The notes under the pieces are model-generated. The model saw only the letters and a list, made by a program, of their open reading frames with translations. It did not search any database and was not told the origin of the DNA. From assembly GCA_028704385.1 (NCBI GenBank), contig JAQVLA010000005.1, positions 62,001 to 126,000 on the forward strand: a stretch of DNA of 64,000 nucleotides. Direction: 5' to 3'. Shown piece by piece: positions 50,287 through 58,917 of the stretch (positions are counted from its first letter, which is position 1; each line of letters starts with the position of its first letter). The translations under genes and the position numbers were made by a program. The DNA comes from Bacteroidales bacterium. Lineage in GTDB: Bacteria; Bacteroidota; Bacteroidia; Bacteroidales; F082.

Positions 50287-50814
50287 ATGAGCCAAAGAAT
50301 ATACCTGGTTGGTTATATGGGCGTTGGGAAAAGTACCATCGCCCGAAAATTAGCAAACCTGCTTAACTGGGAGGTGATGGATTTGGATCAGGTATTTGAA
50401 ACCCGCTACAAAATCAGTGTTCCTGATTTTTTTAACCGCTACGATGAAAAGCTCTTCAGAAAGCTGGAACGCAGTCTGTTGCAGGAATCGGTTGCACATT
50501 CGCATACCATTATCTCAACCGGAGGAGGAACTGCTTGTTTTTATGACAATATGGACTGGATGAATCAAAATGGGTTGACAGTTTTTCTGAAGATGAGTGC
50601 TGGCTGCTTATCAAATCGTTTGCTCAATGCCAAGAAAAAGCGACCTTTGATCAGCGGACAATCCAGAGAGCAGCTACATGCTTTTATCAAACAACACCTG
50701 CAGAAACGTGCCATCTATTATACCCAGGCAAAACTCCATTTCGAAGCTGAATCCCCCGATATTCAAGAGCTGGCCGAACTGGTCAAACCATTAATAAGCC
50801 CCATTAAGACCTGA
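50287..50814 (+). CDS. aroK: Shikimate kinase
   Basis: A 175-residue enzyme that phosphorylates shikimate in aromatic amino-acid synthesis. Walker A is GYMGVGKST (residues 8-16), the shikimate-binding Asp is in MDLDQVFE (family DxD), the GGG loop is STGGGTAC, and the lid has RPLISGQSREQL. Length is normal. It is the third gene of the transketolase pair 2 unit, which would couple its substrate's precursor supply with use. It overlaps the convergent rlmD gene by 11 bases at their 3' ends. Confidence 0.93.
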   Translation: MSQRIYLVGYMGVGKSTIARKLANLLNWEVMDLDQVFETRYKISVPDFFNRYDEKLFRKLERSLLQESVAHSHTIISTGGGTACFYDNMDWMNQNGLTVFLKMSAGCLSNRLLNAKKKRPLISGQSREQLHAFIKQHLQKRAIYYTQAKLHFEAESPDIQELAELVKPLISPIKT

Positions 50815-52234
50815 GCTTCAACAAAACAATGTTTTCTACATGCTGTGTTTGTGGAAACATATCCACTGGTTGAACTGCTTCCACCTTGTATTTTTCGTTC
50901 AGCAGGTTCAAATCACGTGCCTGTGTTGCCGGGTTACAACTGATATAAAGCATACGATCAGCTGCTACTGACAGCAACTGCGACACCACTTTAGGATGCA
51001 TTCCTGCCCGCGGTGGATCAGTAATGATCAAGTCCGGTGAGCCATGTTCGCCGATGAAGTTATCATTCAGCACTTCAGCCATATCCCCCGCAAAAAAATG
51101 GACATTGTTAATCTGATTTCTTTTGGCATTGCTTTCGGCATCAAGCACAGCCTGTTCAACGTATTCAATGCCAATAACTTCCTTTACAAACCTGGCAAAA
51201 TATAAGGCGATTGTCCCGGCTCCGGTATATAAATCGTAAACCTTTTCGCTGCCCGTTGGATTTACCAAATCAAAAGCAGCACGATACAAACTCTCTGCCT
51301 GATGTGCATTGGTTTGATAAAAGGATACCGGGCCAACCTCAAACTGCAGATCGGGGAATCCGTTTCGGGGACAAGACATGCTCTCCACAAGAAATGCCTC
51401 ACCGGCAAAAGGCCTAATCTCCAAATCGTTAATTACGTCATTTTTTTTGTCATTCACTACATATTGCAGGGATGTGATCGCAGCAAACGCATTTGCCAGG
51501 GCTGGTAGCAAGCTGTTCACCACAATTTCATCCTCATGGTGAATAACCAAAAGAACCATGAAATTACCTGCTTTAGTATTCCGTATGATCAGATTTCGCA
51601 ATAGTCCCTCATGTTTGCGCACATCATAAAAACTCAGCTTATGATCCAATGCAAACTGTCGTACAAACAGCCTGATTTCATTGGAAGGATTGGATTGCAG
51701 ATGACAATGTGTGATATCCAAAATCCGGTCGAACATGCCCGGCAAATGGAATCCCAGTCCGTTCATTTCAGTTTCAGATTTAGCCTCAGACGGGGCTCCA
51801 TCGGTAAACCATTTACGGTTCGAAAATGTATATTCCAGTTTATTTCGGTAGTAATAAGGCTGTGGTGCTGCCAGGATGGGATTCATAGCAGGATATTCAA
51901 CTTTGGCTATTCTGTCGAGATTGTCCTTCACCTGCTTTTCCTTGAAATGCAGCTGATGTTGATAAGCCAGATGCTGCCATTTGCATCCACCACAGGTTCC
52001 AAAATGCTGACATTCAGGCTCAGTCCTAAGATCAGAATATTGATGATAATGTTGTACCCTGCCTTCGAAGTAATTTTTCTTCTTCCGGTAAACTTCCAGA
52101 TCAACAATATCACCCGGGGCAGCAAACGGCACAAATACAACCTGATTTTCGGGTTTGGCCACAGCCTTGCCCTCCGATCCTGCATCAATTATTTCAACTT
52201 GTTTAAAATACTGTGGTTTACGTCTGTTTTTCAT
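50804..52234 (-). CDS. rlmD: 23S rRNA (uracil-C5)-methyltransferase RlmD/RumA family
   Basis: A 476-residue SAM-dependent enzyme that methylates a uracil of 23S rRNA (U1939 in E. coli). An N-terminal TRAM domain binds RNA (residues about 8-70). An Fe-S cluster motif C-x5-C-x2-C is present in CQHFGTCGGCKW, with the fourth Cys in ITHCHLQ. The Rossmann part has YDLYTGAGTIALYFA and IGIEYVEQAV, and the catalytic Cys is in ISCNPATQARDL. Bacteroidota often carry one or two paralogues of this family, so the exact target nucleotide is inferred only by family. Confidence 0.9.
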   Translation of the reverse strand: MKNRRKPQYFKQVEIIDAGSEGKAVAKPENQVVFVPFAAPGDIVDLEVYRKKKNYFEGRVQHYHQYSDLRTEPECQHFGTCGGCKWQHLAYQHQLHFKEKQVKDNLDRIAKVEYPAMNPILAAPQPYYYRNKLEYTFSNRKWFTDGAPSEAKSETEMNGLGFHLPGMFDRILDITHCHLQSNPSNEIRLFVRQFALDHKLSFYDVRKHEGLLRNLIIRNTKAGNFMVLLVIHHEDEIVVNSLLPALANAFAAITSLQYVVNDKKNDVINDLEIRPFAGEAFLVESMSCPRNGFPDLQFEVGPVSFYQTNAHQAESLYRAAFDLVNPTGSEKVYDLYTGAGTIALYFARFVKEVIGIEYVEQAVLDAESNAKRNQINNVHFFAGDMAEVLNDNFIGEHGSPDLIITDPPRAGMHPKVVSQLLSVAADRMLYISCNPATQARDLNLLNEKYKVEAVQPVDMFPQTQHVENIVLLKLRS

Positions 52235-52461
52235 TAATCTGGATAATTAGGGCATAAGTCGATTAGGAATAAGGTGCAAAATTACTACTTCATTCGAACT
52301 TGCGCCATTTACTTTAAAATCGAACCTATATTGTTGATTATCTGTATTATCAATACTTGCTCATTGTAGCAAATCAACTAATCAGGTGATAAATCCCATC
52401 GGATTATGCTACCTTTACAGCAAAATCTCAGGTTGGTAAAAAGTTAAAATCAAATTAACAG

Positions 52462-53157
52462 ATGAAAAAACTTCTAGTTCTCTTATTAGGTCTAATTTCA
52501 CTTCAGATTCAGGCACAAATTCTTGATCAGATAGATGTTACAAATCAAGAAGACGGCCAGGCTTCGATCAAATTTCAACAATTTAGTGCGGAAGGTCTGG
52601 TGACTTCAGGAAAGAAAACCGGTCTTTGGATTTCCAGGATGCCCAGCGGAATGCTTTATGAAGTGGCACACTACATAAACAACCAAAAAGATGGACTTTA
52701 TCTTGAATTTGACAGGAGTGGTTATCTTTTGCAAGAGGTAAATTATAAGGAGGACATACTGCATGGAACACTTAAAACCTGGAAGCCCGGTGGCAGGCTC
52801 AGCCTGGAAGAAAACTACAAAGGCGGCCTGCTGGATGGCAGACGACAATCCTTTTATGAACGTGGACAATTGCAGGAGGAATCTTTCTTCAAAAATGGCG
52901 AACGACAAGGCAAAACGGCCTGGTACGATGAAACAGGCAATCTGATAGCCACTTATCAGTACGAAAACGGTCTTTTTGAAGGCGTGCAGCAAACCTATTA
53001 TTCTGACGGGACAGTAAAATCAAAACGCAGCTATCATAGGAACAAACTAAATGGTGAAGCCAAAGATTATTATCCTGATGGATCGGTGAAAGCAGAGGCT
53101 GTTTACAAAATGGATATTCTCGTTAGCGAATGGGAAAAGTATCATCCTGCCAACTAA
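52462..53157 (+). CDS. YwqK/MORN-repeat protein, secreted
   Basis: A 231-residue protein with a signal peptide ending at about residue 20 (QIQAQ). The rest is a repeating unit of about 23 residues, of the form G....Y..dG.l..e..Y..G, seen as KDGLYLEFDRSGYL, LLDGRRQSFYERGQ and LNGEAKDYYPDGSV, that is, the YwqK/MORN-type beta-hairpin array. Databases call such proteins YwqK family antitoxins, but no toxin gene is adjacent and the signal peptide argues against an antitoxin role. It is probably a periplasmic or surface structural protein. The 3' end is followed 17 bases later by a thioesterase. Confidence 0.75.
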   Translation: MKKLLVLLLGLISLQIQAQILDQIDVTNQEDGQASIKFQQFSAEGLVTSGKKTGLWISRMPSGMLYEVAHYINNQKDGLYLEFDRSGYLLQEVNYKEDILHGTLKTWKPGGRLSLEENYKGGLLDGRRQSFYERGQLQEESFFKNGERQGKTAWYDETGNLIATYQYENGLFEGVQQTYYSDGTVKSKRSYHRNKLNGEAKDYYPDGSVKAEAVYKMDILVSEWEKYHPAN

Positions 53158-53174
53158 AAAAAAATACTGCTTCG

Positions 53175-53651
53175 ATGAAGATCAACAACCCTTATAATAA
53201 GTTGAAGGAACATCATTGTTTTGGATGTTCCGCAAAAAATCCCATCGGACTTAAGCTCGAATTCAAACTGGAAGGGAATCAGGTGACTGCAAAATGGAAT
53301 CCTACCAGAGATTATCAGGGTTTCGAAGATTTGTTGCATGGCGGCATCATCAGCACCATAATGGATGAAATTGCTGCATGGGCTGTTCAGGTATTGCTTC
53401 ATACTGCAGGTGTTACAAGCGAATTAAATGTGAAATATCTAAAACCTGTGCGCCTAAGCAAAGGTGCTGTTTGGGCTTCTGCCCATATTGCCCATGTTGA
53501 AGGAAGACTTGCAAAAGTAAAAACAAGCCTGAAAGACAGCTCAGATACTATTTGCGCTGAAGGAATGATCACTTATTTTATTTATCCTGAAGTGGTTGCC
53601 CAAAAAAAGTTCAGATTCCCCAATCCGGATCTATTTCTGGATACAAAATAA
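53175..53651 (+). CDS. PaaI-family hotdog thioesterase
   Basis: A 158-residue acyl-CoA thioesterase-like protein with the single-hotdog fold. The start at 53175 is chosen because the upstream codons overlap the previous gene out of frame. Motifs: CFGCSAKNPIGLKLEF near the N-terminus, the active-site loop LLHGGIISTIMDEIAAW, and the strand ELNVKYLKPV. The fatty-acyl or aryl-CoA substrate cannot be deduced. An inverted repeat follows its stop. Confidence 0.88.
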   Translation: MKINNPYNKLKEHHCFGCSAKNPIGLKLEFKLEGNQVTAKWNPTRDYQGFEDLLHGGIISTIMDEIAAWAVQVLLHTAGVTSELNVKYLKPVRLSKGAVWASAHIAHVEGRLAKVKTSLKDSSDTICAEGMITYFIYPEVVAQKKFRFPNPDLFLDTK

Positions 53652-53688
53652 AAAAAGATCCGGTTTTGGAGGGGAAACAAACCGGATC
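53650..53688 (-). terminator. Intrinsic-type hairpin, effective in the leftward direction
   Basis: Perfect 10-bp arms (53657-53666 and 53679-53688) with a 12-base loop. The T-tract is present only on the leftward strand (A run at 53650-53656), so it would stop transcription coming from the gene at 53962, though that lies 270 bases away. Confidence 0.55.
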
Positions 53689-53961
53689 CTGATAATCAAC
53701 CAAAACCAAATACCAATCATTCCTCGGTGATAGTATCTGATAAACCTAATCATAAGTTTCAATAGTTGTGCCATGATGTTTAACAAGTTAATTATCTTTG
53801 ATTTACCACACTATCATGTAGGCAAATCAAAAGGTCAGCTATCCATAATCGATTAGTCTATCCATTTTCGGATATTGATGGAAATTTTTTATATCAACCT
53901 GATTATTGAATTATGGTGTAACGACTTTAACTTACTGGTTGGGTTTCGTTACCCAATCTCG
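53689..53961. other. Intergenic region, no gene seen
   Basis: AT-rich; contains one isolated TATCTTTG box on the plus strand near 53797, without a gene downstream. No ORF or RNA signal that I can support. Confidence 0.35.
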
Positions 53962-54456
53962 TCAAACCATTGATATGAAATAAATCAAAAGCAATACAAA
54001 TATCCCCATATCAGTCCACAGGGCAAAGCTTTCGTTGACGCCTGCAGGTTTTTTTAATCCGTGTTGTAATCCAGCCAAACCATAATAAAGTCCGCTTGCA
54101 AATGCACTTACGATCCGCCATTCCGGCAGAAACAAAGAGATGATGCCAACAAGCCCAAAGCAGAGGTTAGCAAAGCCTAATTCACGAAGAATTGGAAAAC
54201 TTTCGGGGCTGTCGATGTGAAAAATTTGTTTTAGTGTAAAGGATGGTTGCTTCACCTGCTTGAGACCAGCTAAGAATAATCGAAGTCCGACTGCTGAAAA
54301 GATGAACCACTTGCCAAAGAGGGCAAATGTCAATGCTTTGTCGCTCACAAAATGTTCTGCAACAAAACCAATTATTGGTACCACAAAAGTCAGTAGGCTT
54401 ACACTGATGATATAAAATAAGCTTGGTTTGGATTTTTGGTCTATCACTTTCTTCAT
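53962..54456 (-). CDS. Small four-TM membrane protein, possibly DUF6790 family
   Basis: A 164-residue inner-membrane protein with about four hydrophobic segments (residues 12-35, 42-65, 95-115 and 140-162) and a short amphipathic stretch with charged residues (KQVKQPSFTLKQIFHI) between. The pattern and length resemble proteins labelled DUF6790, but I am not certain. No motif of a known transporter. It is a single gene with the di-heme cytochrome c upstream on the same strand. Confidence 0.7.
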   Translation of the reverse strand: MKKVIDQKSKPSLFYIISVSLLTFVVPIIGFVAEHFVSDKALTFALFGKWFIFSAVGLRLFLAGLKQVKQPSFTLKQIFHIDSPESFPILRELGFANLCFGLVGIISLFLPEWRIVSAFASGLYYGLAGLQHGLKKPAGVNESFALWTDMGIFVLLLIYFISMV

Positions 54457-54573
54457 CTTAAATTAGTATAAATGTTGCTCTGGAAATGACATTCAGGAAA
54501 TATGCCATCAATTTTTTTCTGCCATTTATCGTCTTCAAAAAGGTTATTAATTTATTCGGGAGTAAAACTTGCC

Positions 54574-55554
54574 TCACTTTGCAGGGACAAACTTTTCTAC
54601 TTCATTTTCAAAAGGTTCCAAACTTTGAAGATAGGCATAGATCGCTGACAGATCATCTTTTGTCATTCCGCCGTACATATACCAGGGCATAATGGATTGC
54701 ATATCGCCTGTAGCAACTTTGGGCAGTAGTTCACCTGAATCTGAATAGCGTTTAAAGAGTCTGATAAACCTTTCCAAACTCATATTCCCCAAACCAGTTT
54801 CATGTGGAGTAAGATTAGCTGTTCGCACAATACTTCCGTCGGGCATATGAAACTCCCGACCGCCACCGCCTTCGGGGCCCACAAATTTCCCTTTGCTGAA
54901 GTTGGTGTGACAATCCATACAGGCAGCAGCCATCGTCATATAGCTGCCATAGGCAAGTACATCTGTTTTAGGTGGAATGCGAGTGAGCTGTGCTTCCTGC
55001 GGCATGGTACGCATAATCAGGTTCATCGGAAAATCTGCTTTCGACACAGGATGGTTGGTTTCTACAGGATCGAGTGTTCTCAGGAATGCTATTACTGATT
55101 CAATATCTGTGCGATCCAAACGGCCAAATCTATGATAAGGCATAACCGGAAAAATGGGGCTGCCATCACGCTTCACACCGGTTGTGATCAGCCTGAACAG
55201 CTCGCCATCAGTCCAGTCGCCAATACCAAAAGGTGTGATATTACTCGAAACAAAACGCCCTGGAAATCCCATGCTTTGGTCAAAGATATCACCTCCGGTA
55301 AATTCGGTGCCAGGTTTTGGAGGGCCTGAAAAATAGGTGAAATCCCTCATCGAATGACAGTCAGCACACATCATCACATGATAGGCAAGGTATTGTCCGC
55401 GTTCCACTTTTTGAGCTGTGATATTTACCTTCAAATCCTGTGGATCACCTATATCAGGCAGGAAAAATTTCAGATAGGCTATTGTTGCAACAATAAGAAG
55501 TAAAATAATAGCTAAAACATAAGCTAAATATTTAAATAACTTTTTCATTTTCAA
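54574..55554 (-). CDS. Membrane-anchored di-heme cytochrome c
   Basis: A 326-residue c-type cytochrome. An N-terminal transmembrane helix (residues about 8-30) anchors it to the inner membrane with the rest in the periplasm. Two heme-binding sites are CADCH (63-67) and CMDCH (212-216), each followed by a small cytochrome c domain with a downstream Met. Domain spacing resembles the cytochrome subunits of membrane-bound dehydrogenases, but the dehydrogenase gene is absent. A role in a respiratory electron-transfer chain is likely. Confidence 0.9.
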   Translation of the reverse strand: MKMKKLFKYLAYVLAIILLLIVATIAYLKFFLPDIGDPQDLKVNITAQKVERGQYLAYHVMMCADCHSMRDFTYFSGPPKPGTEFTGGDIFDQSMGFPGRFVSSNITPFGIGDWTDGELFRLITTGVKRDGSPIFPVMPYHRFGRLDRTDIESVIAFLRTLDPVETNHPVSKADFPMNLIMRTMPQEAQLTRIPPKTDVLAYGSYMTMAAACMDCHTNFSKGKFVGPEGGGGREFHMPDGSIVRTANLTPHETGLGNMSLERFIRLFKRYSDSGELLPKVATGDMQSIMPWYMYGGMTKDDLSAIYAYLQSLEPFENEVEKFVPAK

Positions 55555-55872
55555 ATATTAAATTAAATAGTTGTTTATTACATTGTTTATCGGCAAAATC
55601 GTGAAACGGCCATCAGCCTGAAGCTTTAAATACATGATTGATGATGTATATTATCTGTTAAGAAATTCAGCTACAGTATTGATTCATAACTCGATCAGCC
55701 GGAAATCAGGAGCAAATATAGAAGCTTGGATAGACAAACCACCAACTACCTCCATAAAAATAAAAGATTTAGCAAATATTTAACTTTATAATGCCTATTG
55801 GAATTTAATTTCAGGCAATGAAAACTCAAAAAAGCGCAAAAACAATTCATTCAGATCGCTAAAACCTCTCTC
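55555..55872. other. Intergenic region between cytochrome c and bcp 2
   Basis: No gene. The only feature is a leftward promoter-like box at 55713-55720, which could initiate the cytochrome message with a 5' leader of about 150 bases. Confidence 0.4.
55713..55720 (-). promoter_or_regulatory. -7 box for the di-heme cytochrome c gene
   Basis: Read leftward, TATATTTG followed by C matches the box exactly; a TTG lies 22 bases upstream, the same spacing as in RNA copy 3. The distance to the ATG is about 158 bases. Confidence 0.4.
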
Positions 55873-56328
55873 CTACTTTAAGGCTGCCAGTGCTTCCACC
55901 ACATGTTGTTTCACATACAACTGCGAGCTAAATACATGCACACACTCACCGGCTTTGTTAAAGACGTAGGTAACACGGCCGGGTAAAAGGCCAAACATGC
56001 TTTTTGACACACCAAAGAGTTTTCTTACTTTGTTATCGGGATCGCTGAGCAGATCAAACGAAAGCTGATACCGGAAGGCAAAATCACGGTGCTTTTCCAC
56101 GCTATCAGCACTGATGCCAAATACCATGATGTCCTGATCGATAAACTGCTGAAAATGATCCCTGAAAGCGCAGGCTTCAGTAGTACATCCGGGTGTATTA
56201 TCCATCGGATAGAAATAGATCACCATCGCTTTTGACCCGACATAATTAGCAGGTGAGATCCATTCGCCTTTTTGATTTAACAAACTGAATGCCGGTAATT
56301 TATCACCAGGATTAATATGTGATTTCAT
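55873..56328 (-). CDS. bcp: Thiol peroxidase (BCP/PrxQ family), copy 2
   Basis: A second BCP-type peroxiredoxin of 151 residues. The peroxidatic Cys is Cys48 in NTPGCT, and the second Cys is Cys53, the same spacing as copy 1. It differs widely outside the active site, for example in the C-terminal LYVKQHVVEALAALK, so the two are old paralogues. It lies 9 bases downstream of the TIGR01777 gene and is probably co-transcribed with it. Function is as for copy 1. Confidence 0.92.
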   Translation of the reverse strand: MKSHINPGDKLPAFSLLNQKGEWISPANYVGSKAMVIYFYPMDNTPGCTTEACAFRDHFQQFIDQDIMVFGISADSVEKHRDFAFRYQLSFDLLSDPDNKVRKLFGVSKSMFGLLPGRVTYVFNKAGECVHVFSSQLYVKQHVVEALAALK

Positions 56329-56337
56329 TTTTTCAGA

Positions 56338-57261
56338 TTATTTTTTCGGGTAACCAATCACATGATTCAAGGCTGTATGAATATCAGGCGATTGAAATTG
56401 AAAACCTGCCTGCAACAGTCGGTCTGGTTTCACAGCAGCTCCCTTCAAAAGCATTTCATCAGCCATTTGTCCTAACATGAGTTTGAGTGCAAATGCAGGA
56501 ACCGGAATCCACGACAGTCGTTTCATTGCCTTTCCGATAGCAAAAGCCAGCTCACTCTGCCTAACAGCCTGTGGTGCTGTGAGATTATAAACACCTTCAG
56601 TTGAATTATTTTTCAATAGAAACAACATTGCCTCTATCTGGTCTTCAATATCTATCCATGACACCCATTGGCGTCCGCTTCCAATTTTTCCTCCCAAAAA
56701 AAACCTGAAAGGCAACATCATTGGTTTTAGTGCGCCTCCGTCTGACGACAGTACCACACCTGTCCTGATTAAAACCAAACGGTTTGTAAAAGCCTTAAGC
56801 GACTGAGCTGCTGCTTCCCATTCCGCTGTGAGCCCGGCCAGATATCCATTTCCCTGATCATCAGTTTCAGTAAACAGCTTTTCATGGTGATGGCCATAAA
56901 AACCGATAGCTGAAGCCTGTATAATCATTCCGATTCTTAAATTTGCCTCCCTCATCAGATGAGTGAGCTTCCTGATTGGTTCAATGCGGCTTTTGAGCAA
57001 AGCCGCCTTGCGCTTGTCGGTCCAGCGAAAGTCGGCTATGCCGGCTCCCGAAAGATTAATCAGAGCATCACTTTTATCAAGCGCAGCCACAAGCTGCTCC
57101 TTGGGTTGATTCCAGTCTAAAATATGAAAGCCTGCACCTTCAAATTGCCTGTGAGCTTCCTCAGCACGACGCGTCAATATTACAACATCATTTTTACCTG
57201 CCAGTCGCTTGAGTAATGCGCTGCCTATCAATCCGGTACCTCCTGCAACAATTATTTTCAC
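56338..57261 (-). CDS. TIGR01777/YfcH family NAD-dependent epimerase-like protein
   Basis: A 307-residue extended short-chain dehydrogenase-like protein. The N-terminal Rossmann motif is GGTGLIGSALL (about residues 6-16); the family signatures include INLSGAGIADFRWTDKRKAALLKSR, ASAIGFYGHH and RTGVVLSSDGGALKPM. A DUF1731 domain forms the C-terminus. The physiological substrate is unknown. Its start is the ATG on the minus strand at 57261, and bcp copy 2 follows. Confidence 0.92.
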   Translation of the reverse strand: MKIIVAGGTGLIGSALLKRLAGKNDVVILTRRAEEAHRQFEGAGFHILDWNQPKEQLVAALDKSDALINLSGAGIADFRWTDKRKAALLKSRIEPIRKLTHLMREANLRIGMIIQASAIGFYGHHHEKLFTETDDQGNGYLAGLTAEWEAAAQSLKAFTNRLVLIRTGVVLSSDGGALKPMMLPFRFFLGGKIGSGRQWVSWIDIEDQIEAMLFLLKNNSTEGVYNLTAPQAVRQSELAFAIGKAMKRLSWIPVPAFALKLMLGQMADEMLLKGAAVKPDRLLQAGFQFQSPDIHTALNHVIGYPKK

Positions 57262-57559
57262 CTTAGTTGTATTTTATATAAAACAGTTGACAGATATTTT
57301 TGTTTGAGATACGAACAAAATATCTTGATAATCAATAAGATTAGATTTGATAGTTCAAAGTGACAATGGATCTGCAGTAAATCCAGATTGAGAAGCTCAA
57401 GCAAAAGTCAAGAACGAATGGATTGTATTTATCTACTCCCCAATCAAATAATCTACGTAAGGAAAAACATATAGCGTTTTACCCACTGAAAACTACATTG
57501 TCCCGAAAAAGAAGATTGCATCCACCTGAAAAGGGAAACAGTAAGAGCGACTTTTGACT
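57262..57559. other. Intergenic region before the MATE gene
   Basis: About 300 bases without a gene. Several AT-rich promoter-like boxes occur, but only the TACCTTTG at 57560-57567 sits at a useful distance from a start codon. Confidence 0.35.
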
Positions 57560-57567
57560 TACCTTTG
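57560..57567 (+). promoter_or_regulatory. -7 box for the MATE gene
   Basis: TACCTTTG followed by C. It overlaps the TTG at 57565 that opens the longest frame, so transcription starting about 7 bases on would exclude that TTG and favours the GTG at 57586. Confidence 0.4.
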
Positions 57568-57585
57568 CGCATCAATTTTTTTCAG

Positions 57586-58917
57586 GTGAAACCCAATATT
57601 TCTTACAACCGCATTTGGAAAATCGCTTACCCAATCATCCTGGGCAGTGTGGCTCAAAACCTGATCAATGTTACGGATACAGCATTTCTTGGTCATGTGG
57701 GCGAAGTGGCATTAGGTGCTTCTGCATTGGGAGGAATGTTTTATCTGGTATTGAATATGCTTGGAATGGGATTTGGAACTGGAGCGCAAATCATCATCGC
57801 ACGCCGTTTTGGTGAAGGGAAAAATCACCTGATCGGTAAAACATTTGTTCATGCATTTTATTTTATGATGCCTTTGGCATTACTGGCATTTTTTATCCTT
57901 CTGTTCTTTGGAAGCCAGATACTGAGGTTGTTAATCAACTCAGATGCCATTTATGAGGCAAGCGTAAGATTTCTGGATTACAGGATTTATGGCTTGCTTT
58001 TCGCTTTTGGACAAATACTTTTCAGGTCCTTTTATATTGGGATAGCCCGAACTCAAATTATCACCTGGAGCACCCTGGTAATGGCTGTTGTAAATATCGC
58101 CCTTGATTATGCGCTGATATTTGGTAATTGGGGATTTCCGGAGATGGGTATTGAGGGTGCTGCATTGGCTTCGGTGATCGCTGAAGGGATAGCACTGGCT
58201 TTTTTGATTATCAATACCCAATATCGTAAACATCCTGAAAGATATAATTTGTATCAGTTTGGTGTTTGGGATAAAGCCTTATTTGAGAGGTCATTCAAAC
58301 TGTCGGGACCCATTATGTTACAGAATTTTCTGTCGCTGAGTGTATGGTTTGCTTTCTTTTTGCTTGTAGAAAAACTTGGCGAACAGGCACTTGCTATTTC
58401 CAATATTATCCGTAGTGTTTATGTGGTATTAATGATCCCGATATGGGGTTTTGCCTCAGCATCTAACTCCCTGGTAAGCTACCTGATTGGTATGAAACAT
58501 TCAGACTTGATTTTTAGATTACTCAAAAAAATTCTCGTGCTTTGCCTTAGCGGGGTGTTATTGCTCATAAGTGTAAGCATACTGTTTCCACAGGCTATCA
58601 TCAGCATCTATACCAATAGTCCCGAATTGATTGCCAATAGTATTCCTGTGCTTCAAGTAGTCAATTCAAGCGCATTTTTTCTGGCTATTGGTTTTGTACT
58701 TTTCAATGGGGTGCTGGGTACCGGAAAAACCAATATTTCGTTCATGATCGAGATCATTGTGCTGGGTTTTTACCTGATCTATGTTTATTTTCTAATTAAT
58801 ACGCTGAATGCCAATGTAACGATGGTATGGACTGCCGAGATAATTTATGGCATGATACTCAGTATTTTATCATGGATATATTTGAAAAAAGGAAATTGGA
58901 TCAGAGCCAAATTGTAA
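57586..58917 (+). CDS. MATE family efflux transporter
   Basis: A 443-residue inner-membrane exporter of the multidrug and toxic compound extrusion family, using a Na+ or H+ gradient. I start at GTG 57586, which gives the usual N-terminus (VKPNISYNRIWKIAYPIILG). Twelve transmembrane segments can be traced. Family marks are NVTDTAFLGHVG, FGTGAQIIIARRFGEG and, in the second half, the repeated pattern around GFASASNSLVSYLIG. Substrates cannot be told from sequence. It is alone on the plus strand, convergent with a DUF3352 gene that begins one base after its stop. Confidence 0.9.
   Translation: MKPNISYNRIWKIAYPIILGSVAQNLINVTDTAFLGHVGEVALGASALGGMFYLVLNMLGMGFGTGAQIIIARRFGEGKNHLIGKTFVHAFYFMMPLALLAFFILLFFGSQILRLLINSDAIYEASVRFLDYRIYGLLFAFGQILFRSFYIGIARTQIITWSTLVMAVVNIALDYALIFGNWGFPEMGIEGAALASVIAEGIALAFLIINTQYRKHPERYNLYQFGVWDKALFERSFKLSGPIMLQNFLSLSVWFAFFLLVEKLGEQALAISNIIRSVYVVLMIPIWGFASASNSLVSYLIGMKHSDLIFRLLKKILVLCLSGVLLLISVSILFPQAIISIYTNSPELIANSIPVLQVVNSSAFFLAIGFVLFNGVLGTGKTNISFMIEIIVLGFYLIYVYFLINTLNANVTMVWTAEIIYGMILSILSWIYLKKGNWIRAKL

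Noticed and set aside
52462..53157. YwqK toxin-antitoxin system
   Set aside because: No toxin gene is adjacent and the protein has a signal peptide; the antitoxin name reflects family annotation only.
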